Source of the DNA: Sphingomonas sp. PP-F2F-A104-K0414
GTDB taxonomy: Bacteria; Pseudomonadota; Alphaproteobacteria; Sphingomonadales; Sphingomonadaceae
Direction of reading: 5' to 3'
Assembly (NCBI RefSeq): GCF_004340945.1
Contig: NZ_SLYD01000003.1
Span: 434,001 to 498,000, forward strand
DNA length: 64,000 nucleotides
Shown piece by piece: positions 1 through 9,408 of this stretch (position 1 is the stretch's first letter; the number at the start of each line of letters is the position of its first letter). The position numbers and the translations under genes are program-made. The notes below the pieces were generated by a model. The model was not told the DNA's origin. It did not search any database and saw only the letters and a program-made list of their open reading frames with translations.

Positions 1-1
1 C

Positions 2-364
2 GGCTCGTCGAACATGAACAACCGCTCGCTGCGGCTCGATACCGAGTGCGACCTCGCGATCCGCGCCAGCGACGAAGCGACGTCGCGGGGCATTGCGGCG
101 ATTCGCGATGGGCTGATCGCGGAACATCTCGGTGTGGAGGTATCGGTGGTGACCGATCTGATCGCCGAGACGGGCTCGCTGATCGAAACGATCGAGCGGC
201 TGCGCGGCGAGGGCAAGACGGTGCGGCCCTATGAGGTGCCCGATCTGTCGTCGGTCGAGGAGTGGCTCGCCGACAACGAGGTGCTCGATCCCGAGGGGCC
301 GGAGGAGATGTTCGAATCGCTCAGCAAGCGCGGGCTGTTCCGGCGGTTGCGGCGGAAGAAGTAG
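2..364 (+). CDS. phospholipase D-like protein, C-terminal part only
   Basis: The window opens inside this gene; the frame is open from base 2 and 120 residues are visible. The first residues, G-S-S-N followed by N-N-R-S, match the end of the second HKD motif (H-x-K-x4-D-x6-G-S-x-N) of the phospholipase D superfamily, so the catalytic His and Lys lie just outside the window. These enzymes hydrolyse or transfer phosphodiester head groups, usually on phospholipids. The tail is acidic and then ends in a very basic stretch (RRLRRKK). Whether this is a cardiolipin-synthase type or a true phospholipase D cannot be told from the fragment. Confidence 0.75.
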   Translation, partial: GSSNMNNRSLRLDTECDLAIRASDEATSRGIAAIRDGLIAEHLGVEVSVVTDLIAETGSLIETIERLRGEGKTVRPYEVPDLSSVEEWLADNEVLDPEGPEEMFESLSKRGLFRRLRRKK

Positions 365-375
365 GGCAGCGCCTA

Positions 376-498
376 ATCCTCCCCCGCAAGGGGGAGGTGG
401 CACCGAAGGTGACGGAGGGGGAGGCCTGCGCAACCCCTGTTCCGTGTCCTCCCCCTCCGTCTGGCAAGGGCCAGCCACCCCCCCTGGCGGGGGAGGAT
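376..498. repeat. intergenic inverted repeat of G/C-tract type
   Basis: The two ends are imperfect inverted copies: about 24 bases starting atcctcccccgc are matched by the reverse complement of the last 24 bases. An inner pair (gacggaggggga against tccccctccgtc) nests within them. The whole could fold as one long hairpin. It sits between the phospholipase D-like gene and the ctrA terminator and looks like a REP-type element common in sphingomonad intergenic DNA (family assignment from general knowledge). Confidence 0.7.
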
Positions 499-527
499 AA
501 GTTTGGAGTCCGCCCCCCCCAAACACG

Positions 528-561
528 CAAAAGGCCGCGGCACCCCCCGGTACCGCGGCCT
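528..561 (-). terminator. rho-independent terminator of ctrA
   Basis: On the minus strand a 13-bp stem (AGGCCGCGGTACC, one T.G pair) closes a GGGG tetraloop and is followed directly by TTTT. It lies 25 bases beyond the ctrA stop codon, in the right orientation. Confidence 0.85.
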
Positions 562-585
562 CTAGCGCTCCCGAAAACTGGGGAG

Positions 586-1287
<702 letters not shown>

Positions 1288-1348
1288 GCGTCGTCCCCTT
1301 TTCGCGAGACCGCCCGACACCCCATGTCAGCAGCTCGACTTCGATTTA

Positions 1349-1382
1349 TTAACCACACAACATCTGAAGGCAAAAGGTTAAT
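1349..1382 (-). promoter_or_regulatory. possible CtrA half-sites upstream of ctrA
   Basis: Two inverted TTAACC/GGTTAA hexamers (1349-1354 and 1376-1381) lie 62-94 bases upstream of the ctrA start. TTAA-type half-sites are part of the CtrA binding consensus, so autoregulation is possible, but the spacing is not the canonical N7 and no promoter was resolved. Confidence 0.25.
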
Positions 1383-1552
1383 TTCGAACTAAGGCTCGCG
1401 GCCCTGTACGGTGGCGGGCCAAATCGAAGCGCACTTTGGTGCAGGGGAAATGTAGCCGCCCGGCGGATCGGCACTGCAGTGAGGTTGCCGAACAATTCCA
1501 GGCGAGCCCGCACGGTGACGCGAAACGTGCCGCGACATCGGCAATTATTTCA

Positions 1553-1729
1553 TCAACCGCGTGCCGTCTGTCGGTCGACGTCATGGCGAGTCGTTTCGCT
1601 GAGCGTCGCGTAGACCGATGCCTGATCAAGATGCGCCCGACGTTGGGAGAGGGTCTCGGCAGTCGCGGCGGCATTGAGCTCCGCGTCGGCCAGCCGCTCA
1701 TAGTCGGCGGCGGTAACGATGGTGGACAA
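1553..1729 (-). CDS. small hypothetical protein (58 aa)
   Basis: A short acidic helical-looking protein starting at a TTG (LSTIVTAADYERL) and ending at TGA. Alanine- and glutamate-rich segments such as LADAELNAAATAE look like a real soluble small protein and unlike the arginine-rich translations of the other frames here. There is no clear Shine-Dalgarno sequence and the start is uncertain. The rest of 1383-1921 shows no other convincing gene. Function unknown; could be spurious. Confidence 0.3.
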   Translation of the reverse strand: MSTIVTAADYERLADAELNAAATAETLSQRRAHLDQASVYATLSETTRHDVDRQTARG

Positions 1730-1921
1730 GGAAAATCTCGATCGCTGGCGGTTGCGCGCATATCGACGCTCGGCGCCGACGTCGATTTGAAGCGACGCCA
1801 GGAACGGCACGTCACAGCATAAGGATGCCGATCTGACCCGGAGTGAGCTCTGGGCCGCGTCAGGGCGAGCCGGGGCCGGGACGAGTCGCGCCGCTGAATC
1901 GCAGCCGCGCATGCTGTGCGT

Positions 1922-2815
1922 TCAGAGCGGGTCGCGCAGTCGCCGCGTCAGGAACTCTATCAGCGCTTCGACACGGGCTGGGCGGAGCGGACTGGGCGGG
2001 GTCAGAAGATGTAACCCGATCGGGGCAGGCGCCCAGTCGCACAGGATCGTTGTGAGCGCGCCCGTGGCGAGATACGCGTCGATGATGAAATCGGGAAGTC
2101 GCGCGATGCCCAGCCCTGCGACCAACGCCGGTATGATCGCCTCGCCGCTGTTGGCGGTCAACGGCCCGTGCGCGCGCACCGAAACCTCCGCGCCGCCTGG
2201 GCCCTGAAAGCGCCAGGGTCCGACGACGTTGGAATAGCCGAACAGCTTGTGTTCGCCGAGTTGCGCGGGATGTGTCGGCGTACCATGGGCTTCGAGATAG
2301 CGCGGCGCTGCGACGAGATGCGCCTGGATCGTGCACAGCCTGCGCGCGCGGAGCGAACTGTCGGGCAGTTCGGCGATGCGGAGCGCGACGTCGAACCCTT
2401 CGGCGACGATGTCGACGCGCGCGTCCGACAGATGCAGGTCGACCTCGATCCTCGGATGCGCGGCGAGGAATTCGGCGAGCAAGGGCGCGACGTTGGTGAT
2501 GCCGAAGCTCATCGGCGCGGCGAGGCGGACGCGGCCGGTCGGCGCGCTGGCCGCATCGTTGGCGGATTCCTCCGCAAGCCGCGCTTCGGCGAGGATGCGA
2601 GCGGCGTGCTCGGCGAGCGGCTTGCCGGCCTCGGTCAGCGCGAGCCTGCGCGAGGTGCGGTGGAACAGCGACTGGCCGAGATGCGCCTCCAGCCGGGTGA
2701 TCGCCTTCGACACGGTCGCCTTGCTCAGCCCGATCGCATCGGCGGCGGCGCTGAACGAGCGATGCTCGACGACGCTGGCGAAGATCGCCCAGGCTTCGAG
2801 ATCGGGCAGGCGCAT
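1922..2815 (-). CDS. LysR family transcriptional regulator
   Basis: A 297-residue LysR protein. Residues 1-60 form the winged helix-turn-helix (AWAIFASVVEHRSFSAAADA, then SKATVSKAITRLE), followed by the type-2 periplasmic-binding-like effector domain. It is transcribed away from the pirin-wrbA pair across a 240-base spacer, the classical LysR layout, so it probably controls those genes in response to a small molecule, perhaps a quinone or electrophile. That target assignment is inference from position. Confidence 0.9.
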   Translation of the reverse strand: MRLPDLEAWAIFASVVEHRSFSAAADAIGLSKATVSKAITRLEAHLGQSLFHRTSRRLALTEAGKPLAEHAARILAEARLAEESANDAASAPTGRVRLAAPMSFGITNVAPLLAEFLAAHPRIEVDLHLSDARVDIVAEGFDVALRIAELPDSSLRARRLCTIQAHLVAAPRYLEAHGTPTHPAQLGEHKLFGYSNVVGPWRFQGPGGAEVSVRAHGPLTANSGEAIIPALVAGLGIARLPDFIIDAYLATGALTTILCDWAPAPIGLHLLTPPSPLRPARVEALIEFLTRRLRDPL

Positions 2816-2845
2816 AAGGAGGGCTCCGCAAACATCATAAGTGTA

Positions 2846-2949
2846 CCACCCCGGCGAAGGCCGGGGCCCAATTGGGAGACGGCGATAACGAAGCGCAGTC
2901 CTCCGTTATCTCGACCTTTCCAATTGGGCCCCGGCCTCCGCCGGGGTGG
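2846..2949. repeat. intergenic inverted repeat between LysR and pirin genes
   Basis: A 30-base arm (2846-2875, ccaccccggcgaaggccggg...) recurs as its reverse complement at 2920-2949 with one mismatch, separated by 44 bases. Each arm also carries an internal ccccggc/gccgggg palindrome. This is a typical REP-type element; it sits inside the divergent promoter region and could affect mRNA ends or regulation. Confidence 0.85.
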
Positions 2950-3055
2950 TTGATCTGACCGACGCTACGCTAGCACCGAAACGATCGGTTTCCAGCGTTT
3001 CTATTTACGTTCCTATCGCCGCGCTTATCTTGGCTGCAACCAGTGGAGACATTTC

Positions 3056-3775
3056 ATGACGACCACGACGATGACCAAGATCGACCGCCGCCCCTTCGAA
3101 AGCCTCGGCCATGCCGATCATGGCTGGCTGAATGCGCGCCACCATTTCTCGTTCGCCAGCTACTATGACCCCGCGCGGATGGGCTGGGGCGCGATCCGGG
3201 TGTGGAACGACGACCAGATCGCCGCAAATTCGGGCTTCCCGCCGCATCCGCACCAGGACATGGAGATCATCACCTATGTCCGCAGCGGCGCGATCACGCA
3301 TCAGGATTCGCTCGGCAACAAGGGCCGCACCGAGGCGGGTGACGTTCAGGTGATGAGCGCGGGCACTGGTGTTCGCCATGCCGAGTATAACCTCGAGCCC
3401 GAGACGACGACGATCTTCCAGATCTGGATCGAGCCGTCGCGCAAGGGCGGCTCGCCGAGCTGGGGTGCCAAGCCGTTCCCGAAGGGCGAACGCTCGGGCC
3501 AGTTCGTGACGCTCGCGAGTGGGTTCGAGGGCGACGGCGATGCATTGCCGATCCGCGCGAATGCCCGTGTCCTGGCGGCGACGTTGAAGGCCGGCGACAA
3601 GGTCGACTATGCGATCGGCGAGGGGCGGCACGCGTATCTGGTGCCCGCGACCGGCGCGATCACGATCGGCGACGAAGCGTTCGGCGCACGGGACGGTGCG
3701 GCGCTGCTGGGCGGTCAGACTGTCACGATCACGGCACAGGATGATGCCGAGATCGTTCTGGTCGACTCGGAATAA
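3056..3775 (+). CDS. pirin family protein
   Basis: A 239-residue bicupin of the pirin family. The N-terminal cupin shows the metal-binding pattern [10 protein letters not shown] with two histidines, and the following GVRHAEYN segment supplies a further His and Glu. Bacterial pirins bind Fe; some have quercetin 2,3-dioxygenase activity, others regulate by protein contact. The gene precedes wrbA by 122 bases containing two hairpins and is divergent from a LysR gene. The start ATG at 3056 was kept because [18 protein letters not shown] matches family N-termini; the second Met (3071) is also possible. Confidence 0.92.
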   Translation: MTTTTMTKIDRRPFESLGHADHGWLNARHHFSFASYYDPARMGWGAIRVWNDDQIAANSGFPPHPHQDMEIITYVRSGAITHQDSLGNKGRTEAGDVQVMSAGTGVRHAEYNLEPETTTIFQIWIEPSRKGGSPSWGAKPFPKGERSGQFVTLASGFEGDGDALPIRANARVLAATLKAGDKVDYAIGEGRHAYLVPATGAITIGDEAFGARDGAALLGGQTVTITAQDDAEIVLVDSE

Positions 3776-3799
3776 ACTCGCGCGGCGACCTAACCGTCA

Positions 3800-3872
3800 C
3801 CCCAGCGAACGCTGGGGTATCCCGGTTCAGGCCGCCGCACTCGCCTCATGAAGACCCCAGCGTCCGCTGGGG
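3800..3872. repeat. pair of 18-bp palindromes between pirin and wrbA
   Basis: Two hairpins with the same arms, ccccagcg and cgctgggg, lie at 3800-3817 and 3855-3872 and differ only in the two central bases (aa against tc). They are spaced 37 bases apart and look like a two-hairpin REP element. A single pirin-wrbA message would carry both hairpins. Confidence 0.8.
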
Positions 3873-3897
3873 GGACGGACTTTCCAGGAGACTGACA

Positions 3898-4500
3898 ATG
3901 ACCAAGGTTCTCGTGCTGTATTACTCGTCCTACGGCCATATCGAGCAGATGGCGGATGCCGTCGCCGAGGGCGCGCGCGCCGGTGGTGCCGAGGTCGATA
4001 TCCGCCGCGTCGCCGAAACCGCGCCGCAGTCGGTAGTCGAAGCCGCGCACTTCAAGACCGACACCGCGCATGCCGAGATCGAAGGCCCCGCCGCGCTAGA
4101 ACAGTATGACGCGATCATCGTCGGCGCACCGACCCGCTTCGGCCGGATGCCCGCGCAGATGGCGCAGTTCTGGGACACGACCGGTGGCCAGTGGTTCTCG
4201 GGCGCGCTGATCGGCAAGGTCGGCGGCGCGTTCACCTCGACCGCCAGCCAGCATGGTGGGCAGGAAACGACGTTGTTCTCGATCATCACCAACCTGATCC
4301 ATCACGGCATGACGATCGTCGGGCTCGATTACGGCTTCCAGGCGCAGATGGGCGTCGACACGGTCAAGGGCGGCTCGCCCTACGGTGCGACGACGATCTC
4401 GGACGGCGACGGCAGCCGCATGCCGAGCAAGGAAGAGCTCGATGGCGCCCGCTATCAGGGCAAGCGGATCGCCGAGACTGCGGCCAAGCTGAGCGCCTGA
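3898..4500 (+). CDS. wrbA: NAD(P)H:quinone oxidoreductase WrbA
   Basis: A 200-residue flavodoxin-fold protein. The N-terminal [16 protein letters not shown] is the FMN phosphate-binding loop; [18 protein letters not shown] and [11 protein letters not shown] are WrbA signatures. It reduces quinones by two electrons in the cytoplasm and so avoids semiquinone radicals. An AGGAG Shine-Dalgarno lies 8 bases before the ATG. It sits downstream of pirin and is followed by a strong terminator, so the two probably form a small oxidative-stress or quinone-response unit under the divergent LysR regulator. Confidence 0.95.
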   Translation: MTKVLVLYYSSYGHIEQMADAVAEGARAGGAEVDIRRVAETAPQSVVEAAHFKTDTAHAEIEGPAALEQYDAIIVGAPTRFGRMPAQMAQFWDTTGGQWFSGALIGKVGGAFTSTASQHGGQETTLFSIITNLIHHGMTIVGLDYGFQAQMGVDTVKGGSPYGATTISDGDGSRMPSKEELDGARYQGKRIAETAAKLSA

Positions 4501-4509
4501 TATAATACG

Positions 4510-4538
4510 CGACGCGGGCGGCAACGCCCGCGTCGTTT
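4510..4538 (+). terminator. terminator after wrbA
   Basis: An 11-bp perfect stem (CGACGCGGGCG) with a GCAA tetraloop is followed by TTT. It starts 10 bases beyond the wrbA stop and also separates wrbA from the convergent transporter gene. Confidence 0.8.
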
Positions 4539-4549
4539 CACGCCTGCGA

Positions 4550-5815
4550 TCAGCCGATCAGCAGACGCGCACCCAGCGCGGCGAACAAGGCCGGTGGCAT
4601 GACCACCGCGCCAACCTTCAGGAAGCGCCAGAAGCCGACATCCTCGCCTTCGCGACGGATCGCGGTGAGCCACAGGATCGTTGCCAGCGAACCGGTAATC
4701 GACAGGTTCGGCCCGATGTCGACGCCGATCAGCAACCCGTCGGTGACGATCTGCGGGACGTGCGCTTGGCCCAGAGTGGTGCTGGCGATCAGTCCGGCGG
4801 GCAGGTTGTTCATCAGGTTGGATCCGAACGCCAGGATCGTCCCGGCAACCCCGGCCGTTGCGGCAGGCGAATTGGCGGCACCTGCCGCCAGCCAACGCGC
4901 AAGCATCGCGATCACGCCGGTGCTCGCCAGCGCCTCGACCAGTACGAACAGCCCCGCGACGAGCGGCAGCACCGCCCACGACACCGATCGCAGCGTCGTC
5001 ACCGGCGATTTGCGGCCACCGATGCAGATCGCCGCGGTGGTCGCGATGCCCGCCAGGCACGTCGGCAGCCCGAGATCATAGCCGCGGGCCGACGCGACGA
5101 TCAGCAGCACCGCGGTCGCGACGATCCCGCCGAGCGCGACCAGTCCGCCAAGTGGTAGCGTGGTGGTTTCTACGTCGGTCTCGTACGTGCCCCCCAGCCG
5201 CTCGCGCTCGACCCAGCGCAACATCGCGAACGTCACGCCGATCGCCATTACCGACGGCAGCGCGAACGACGCCATCCACGCGCCGAGCGTCGGCATCTGG
5301 CCACCGTACAGAACGAGATTGGCGGGGTTCGAGATCGGCAGCACGAAGCTTGCCGCATTGGCGATCAGCGCGCACGCGAACAGCATCGGCAGCGGATCCG
5401 CCTTCGCCTTCTTCGCCGCGGCATAGACCGCCGGCGTGAGCACGACCGCGGTCGCATCGTTCGACAGGAACGTCGTGACGACGATGCCGACGCCGAACAC
5501 CAGCGCGAACAGCCGGCTGGTCGACCCCTTCGCCATCCGCACGGCGTGCACCGCGACCCAGTCGAACAACCCTTCCGCGCGCGCCACCTCGGACAGCAGC
5601 ATCATGCCGATCAGGAACAGATAGACGTCGCCGCCCTTCAGCACCGCGGTCCACGCGTCACCGATCGGCAGCAGGCCGAACACGATGAGCACGACCGCGC
5701 CGGTCACGGCCCACACCGCTTCGGGAAGCTTGAACGGCCGGGTAATGACGCCGAACGTCGCGATGAAGCAGATTGCCCAGATCGCGTACCGGGCCACCAT
5801 GTCGGGGTGTGTCAC
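4550..5815 (-). CDS. ArsB/NhaD-type ion transporter
   Basis: A very hydrophobic protein of 421 residues with about 11-12 membrane segments. Features such as FLSNDATAVVLTPAVY, NAASFVLPISNPANLV and the second-half repeat FGSNLMNNLPAGLI fit the ArsB/NhaD branch of the ion transporter superfamily (arsenite efflux or Na+/H+ antiport). No arsR or arsC gene is nearby, so an arsenic role is not supported by context. The start used is GTG at 5815; an ATG five codons further in (5800) is equally possible. It converges on wrbA. Confidence 0.85.
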   Translation of the reverse strand: MTHPDMVARYAIWAICFIATFGVITRPFKLPEAVWAVTGAVVLIVFGLLPIGDAWTAVLKGGDVYLFLIGMMLLSEVARAEGLFDWVAVHAVRMAKGSTSRLFALVFGVGIVVTTFLSNDATAVVLTPAVYAAAKKAKADPLPMLFACALIANAASFVLPISNPANLVLYGGQMPTLGAWMASFALPSVMAIGVTFAMLRWVERERLGGTYETDVETTTLPLGGLVALGGIVATAVLLIVASARGYDLGLPTCLAGIATTAAICIGGRKSPVTTLRSVSWAVLPLVAGLFVLVEALASTGVIAMLARWLAAGAANSPAATAGVAGTILAFGSNLMNNLPAGLIASTTLGQAHVPQIVTDGLLIGVDIGPNLSITGSLATILWLTAIRREGEDVGFWRFLKVGAVVMPPALFAALGARLLIG

Positions 5816-5879
5816 GTATGGGGTACCCCGTTAGAAACCATCGGTCGTGCGGCTGGAGCATGTCCGCTTGTCATGCGGA

Positions 5880-7028
5880 TCACCAGTCGAGGCCGTTCTT
5901 GTTCGGGCCACGCTGCGCACCGTCGATCCCGCGCTCGGGCCATGCGCCGATGGCGTGGACGTCGCGGCCGAGCGCGGTCGGCGGATTGCGCTTGAGACGC
6001 GGTGGTCCGGGGCGGTCGGCGGGCCGCGGCGCGCGGACAAGAATCTCGATCACGTCTGTGCCGCCATCGCTACGGACTGTCAGCCGGTGGAGACCATCGG
6101 CGGCATCGTCGATTGTCGCCTCCCACAGCCCCGCTTCGTTGCGCGTCATCGCGACCGCGACGCCATCGTCGAGCCGGGCGAAGGCTTGGGTCGGGGCAGG
6201 GTGGCCGAAGATCTTGGCGCGAACGACGAAGGACCCGTTCGGAACTTGGCCGAGATGATCCAGATCGGTGATCAGGCGACGATCGGCTGGCGCGGTGATC
6301 TGCACCAAGGGCCAAGGATCGTCGATCGCCTGGAACCGCCAACTCGGCACGCCGTCGTCGAGCGTCACGACCGAGAATCCCGGTGCGCCCTCTTCGATCT
6401 GGCCGGTCGAACGGGTGGCGCCATAGACGACGCGGCCGTCGTTGAGCAGCTCGTTGTAATGCGTGTGGCCGGTGTCGACGAACGCGACGCGGTGCGCGGC
6501 GAACAGCCCGGCAATCCCATCCGGATCGTCGCGCAGATCACCCGGATAGGCGTGCATGAAGACTACGCTGCGCAGACCGGCGGCGGTCGCGGCGCTTAGT
6601 TCGCGTTCGATCCACCGCCGCTGGTCGGGGTCGATCCGGAAGTCGGGGCCGCCGTCCCCGGCGGAGACTATATCAAGGAATAGGCAGCGATAGCCGTTCA
6701 TCGTGACGGCATAGGGCGCCAAGTTGGCCGTGATCGCATGCATCGCGGTCAGGTCGCCGGGTTCGAAATCATGATCGCCTGCCAGCACATGCCAAGGAAG
6801 CGACAGCCCGGTCATTGCGTCGGCGATCCGCGCATATTGGTCGTCCGTCCCGTGATTGGCATTGTCGCCCGGCAGGAATGCGAAATCGACGGCGCTGCCC
6901 TCAGGCCCCCGACCCATATGCGCCTCCGCCGTCGCCACGAGTGCGCGAAATCGCGACAGTCCTTCATACCCATCGGCGTCGTCGACATGCAGGTCGCCAA
7001 AGTGAATCCAGGTCAGGTATCCTTCCAT
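5880..7028 (-). CDS. metallophosphoesterase
   Basis: A 382-residue cytoplasmic calcineurin-like phosphoesterase. The metal-binding motifs appear in order: GDLHVDD (D-x-H), LPGDNANHG, AGDHDFEPG (GDHD replaces the usual GNHE), a histidine in FMHAYPGD, and DTGHTHYNE (G-H-x-H). The last 110 residues form an all-beta extension after the catalytic domain. The substrate is not evident; relatives cleave phosphodiesters or cyclic nucleotides. The ATG at 7028 (MEGYLTWIHFG) was preferred over 7085 because the catalytic fold begins right there. Confidence 0.88.
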   Translation of the reverse strand: MEGYLTWIHFGDLHVDDADGYEGLSRFRALVATAEAHMGRGPEGSAVDFAFLPGDNANHGTDDQYARIADAMTGLSLPWHVLAGDHDFEPGDLTAMHAITANLAPYAVTMNGYRCLFLDIVSAGDGGPDFRIDPDQRRWIERELSAATAAGLRSVVFMHAYPGDLRDDPDGIAGLFAAHRVAFVDTGHTHYNELLNDGRVVYGATRSTGQIEEGAPGFSVVTLDDGVPSWRFQAIDDPWPLVQITAPADRRLITDLDHLGQVPNGSFVVRAKIFGHPAPTQAFARLDDGVAVAMTRNEAGLWEATIDDAADGLHRLTVRSDGGTDVIEILVRAPRPADRPGPPRLKRNPPTALGRDVHAIGAWPERGIDGAQRGPNKNGLDW

Positions 7029-7255
7029 TATAGTTGCTTTCAAGTCATTTCTGCCGTTCGCAGCCAAGCGCAACGATGAAGGCATCGTTCCGTGACATTT
7101 TCTTCATGATTTGAACCTGAACCTGCTCGTTCAGTTTCGGTTTAACCTAAGAGATCATTGGAAAAAAGCAGATCGTATATATTCTTAGGCATCGGAAACT
7201 TTGCCGCCAGCCAGATCTTTAGCGCTCGACGAACAGCGACTTCGAAGGACTCTTG

Positions 7256-8536
7256 ATGGCCACTACCGCGGACAAGGCGCCCGAAACCACAAGTGGAAGC
7301 GGGCAGTCCGGCAAGGTCCCCACGCGGACCCTCGACGCGCTGAACTTCTTCCTGGCCGACGTCCGCGATGGTCTCGGGCCGTATCTGGCGATCTACCTGA
7401 TCGCGGTGCGTGGGCCCGCGCATGGCTGGAACGAGGCGACCGTCGGTGCGATCCTGACGATCGCCGGGATCGTCGGGCTGATCTCGCAGACGCCGGCCGG
7501 CAGCCTGATCGACCGCGCCAAGAACAAGCCGCGGATCGTGATGATCGCCGCCCTGCTGGTGACGCTCAGCAGCATTTCGCTGCCGGTCGTCAGCGGCTTT
7601 ACCGCGGTCGCCGTCACGCAGTCGATCGCGGCGATCGCCGGCGCGGTGTTCGCCCCCGCGATCTCGGCGATCACGCTCGGGCTGGTCGGACCCAAGCTGT
7701 TCGCCAAGCGCGTCGGCCGCAACGAGGCGTTCAACCACGCCGGCAACGCGGTGTCGGCGGCGCTGGCTGGCGTTCTAGCGTGGAAGTTCGGCCCGGTCGT
7801 CGTGTTCTGGCTGATGGGCGGGTTGACCGTGGCCAGCATCATCAGCGCGTCGCGCCTGAAGAACGAGGATATCGACAACGCGGTCGCGCGCGGGCTCGAT
7901 TGCGAACCCGACGAGGGTGACGAGGATTGCGAGCAGCCGAGCGGGTGGAAGGCCTTGCTCGAGAACAAGCCGCTGATGATCTTTGCGCTGACCGCTTTTC
8001 TGTTCCACCTTGCCAACGCGGCGATGCTGACCTCGGTCAGCCAGCTGCTCGCGCGCACCGTCGGCAAGGATCAGGCGACCTCGCTCACCGCCGCATGCAT
8101 CGTCGCGGCACAGCTGGTGATGGTACCGGTCTCGATCGTGGTCGGTCGCAACACCGATCGCTGGGGGACCAAGCCGCTGTTCCTGGTCGCCTTCGCATTT
8201 CTCGCCGCGCGCGGCGCGCTCTACACCGTGTCGGACAATCCATGGTGGCTGGTCGGCGTCCAGGCGATGGACGGCGTCGGCGCAGGAATCTTCGGCGCGC
8301 TGTTCCCGGTCGTGATCGCCGACCTGACCAAGGGCACCGGCCGCTTCAACGTCAGCCAGGGCGCGGTGGCGAGCGCGCAGGGGCTCGGCGCGGCGCTGTC
8401 GGCGACCCTGGCGGGCGCGATCATCGTCTGGGCGGGCTATACCGCCAGCTTCCTGACACTCGCGACGATCGCCGCGCTGGGGCTGGGGCTGTACGTGGTG
8501 GCTATGCCCGAGACCAAGGAGACGCGCGCGTCCTAA
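7256..8536 (+). CDS. MFS transporter
   Basis: A 426-residue major facilitator with 12 predicted membrane helices in two halves. The loop after helix 2 has SLIDRAKNKPR, and the equivalent in the second half is GRNTDRWGTKP, both MFS signatures. A hydrophilic central loop (about residues 205-230, EPDEGDEDCEQ) joins the halves. Start at ATG 7256 has AAGGA at proper distance; a TTG directly before it is less likely. Divergent from the metallophosphoesterase across 227 bases. Substrate unknown. Confidence 0.9.
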   Translation: MATTADKAPETTSGSGQSGKVPTRTLDALNFFLADVRDGLGPYLAIYLIAVRGPAHGWNEATVGAILTIAGIVGLISQTPAGSLIDRAKNKPRIVMIAALLVTLSSISLPVVSGFTAVAVTQSIAAIAGAVFAPAISAITLGLVGPKLFAKRVGRNEAFNHAGNAVSAALAGVLAWKFGPVVVFWLMGGLTVASIISASRLKNEDIDNAVARGLDCEPDEGDEDCEQPSGWKALLENKPLMIFALTAFLFHLANAAMLTSVSQLLARTVGKDQATSLTAACIVAAQLVMVPVSIVVGRNTDRWGTKPLFLVAFAFLAARGALYTVSDNPWWLVGVQAMDGVGAGIFGALFPVVIADLTKGTGRFNVSQGAVASAQGLGAALSATLAGAIIVWAGYTASFLTLATIAALGLGLYVVAMPETKETRAS

Positions 8537-8616
8537 ACGTGGATCGCGGCCGGCTTCGCGCCTCAGCGGCCTGACCCGCGTGTCCGGATCGTAACGAGAG
8601 CCCTGAGACGGGGCGG

Positions 8617-9312
8617 CTATTCCGCAAAGGGGCCGGCGGCGATCGCATCCACCCATGACGGTGCGTGGTAATCGGGGAGATAGCGGTCGCCGAAGTCGCG
8701 GATAAAGGTGTCGTAGGTCGATTCCGGTTGGGTCGTCGCCATGGCGATTGCACAACTGGCGAACTCGGTCTTGAAGTGGAGCCGCGGGACCGCGTCGATC
8801 ACCGCGGCGATCTCGGCCGGATCCAGCGTGGCATAGTCGGCGGTCCCGAAATCCACGCCGATGCCGCGCGACGACAAGGCGACTTCGGTCTCCTTGAACA
8901 GGCTGATCGAGTGGGTGACGTGCAGCGCGATCCCATCCCATACGAGCTGCGCGCGGCGATCATCGAATCCCAGGTCGCGCACGAACGCGCGCGCGACGTT
9001 GGCGCCGTTGACCTCGAATCGGTGCGGGCCCTTACCGTGCGCGGTAAAGCCCAGGTCGTGGAGCAGGGTGGTCACCGCGACGATCTCGGCGTCGAACGGT
9101 TCGTTGCGCCGCGCGCCGATCTTGGCCGCGAATATCCAGGATCGGGTGACGTGGTTGAACAGCACCGGTGACATGCGATCACGTGCGAAGTCGAACGCCT
9201 TCAGGATTGCCGGTGTCTCAGTGAGATCGGCGAACCGGGCGCGTAGCTGGCCGTGCGATAGCGGGTCGGATACGACCGCGAGGATCGCGGCGTCTGGCAG
9301 GGTCAAGGACAT
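8617..9312 (-). CDS. HD domain-containing protein
   Basis: A 231-residue HD-fold protein. Metal ligands are visible as H in LFNHVTRSW, HD in TTLLHDLGFT, H in KGPHRFEVNG and H in ALHVTHS, matching the cyanamide-hydratase-like group of small HD hydrolases. Members act on cyanamide or on nucleotides; the substrate here is unknown. The gene is followed by the convergent MFS gene and preceded, 96 bases upstream, by a co-directional alpha/beta hydrolase gene. Confidence 0.85.
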   Translation of the reverse strand: MSLTLPDAAILAVVSDPLSHGQLRARFADLTETPAILKAFDFARDRMSPVLFNHVTRSWIFAAKIGARRNEPFDAEIVAVTTLLHDLGFTAHGKGPHRFEVNGANVARAFVRDLGFDDRRAQLVWDGIALHVTHSISLFKETEVALSSRGIGVDFGTADYATLDPAEIAAVIDAVPRLHFKTEFASCAIAMATTQPESTYDTFIRDFGDRYLPDYHAPSWVDAIAAGPFAE

Positions 9313-9408
9313 GGCGAGTCTCCCGCGCGCCCGCGCAACGCGGCGGCGTGATGGACGAACAGGATCTATCGGTTGGCGGACGGGGGAATAACCCGTCCGC
9401 CGTCCCGC

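Noticed and set aside
1436..1822. Plus-strand frame of 128 codons upstream of the LysR gene
   Set aside because: Composition typical of antisense frames; the opposing minus-strand small ORF at 1553-1729 is more protein-like.
4550..5815. Arsenic resistance operon
   Set aside because: Only the ArsB/NhaD-like transporter is present; no ArsR, ArsC or ArsH neighbours.
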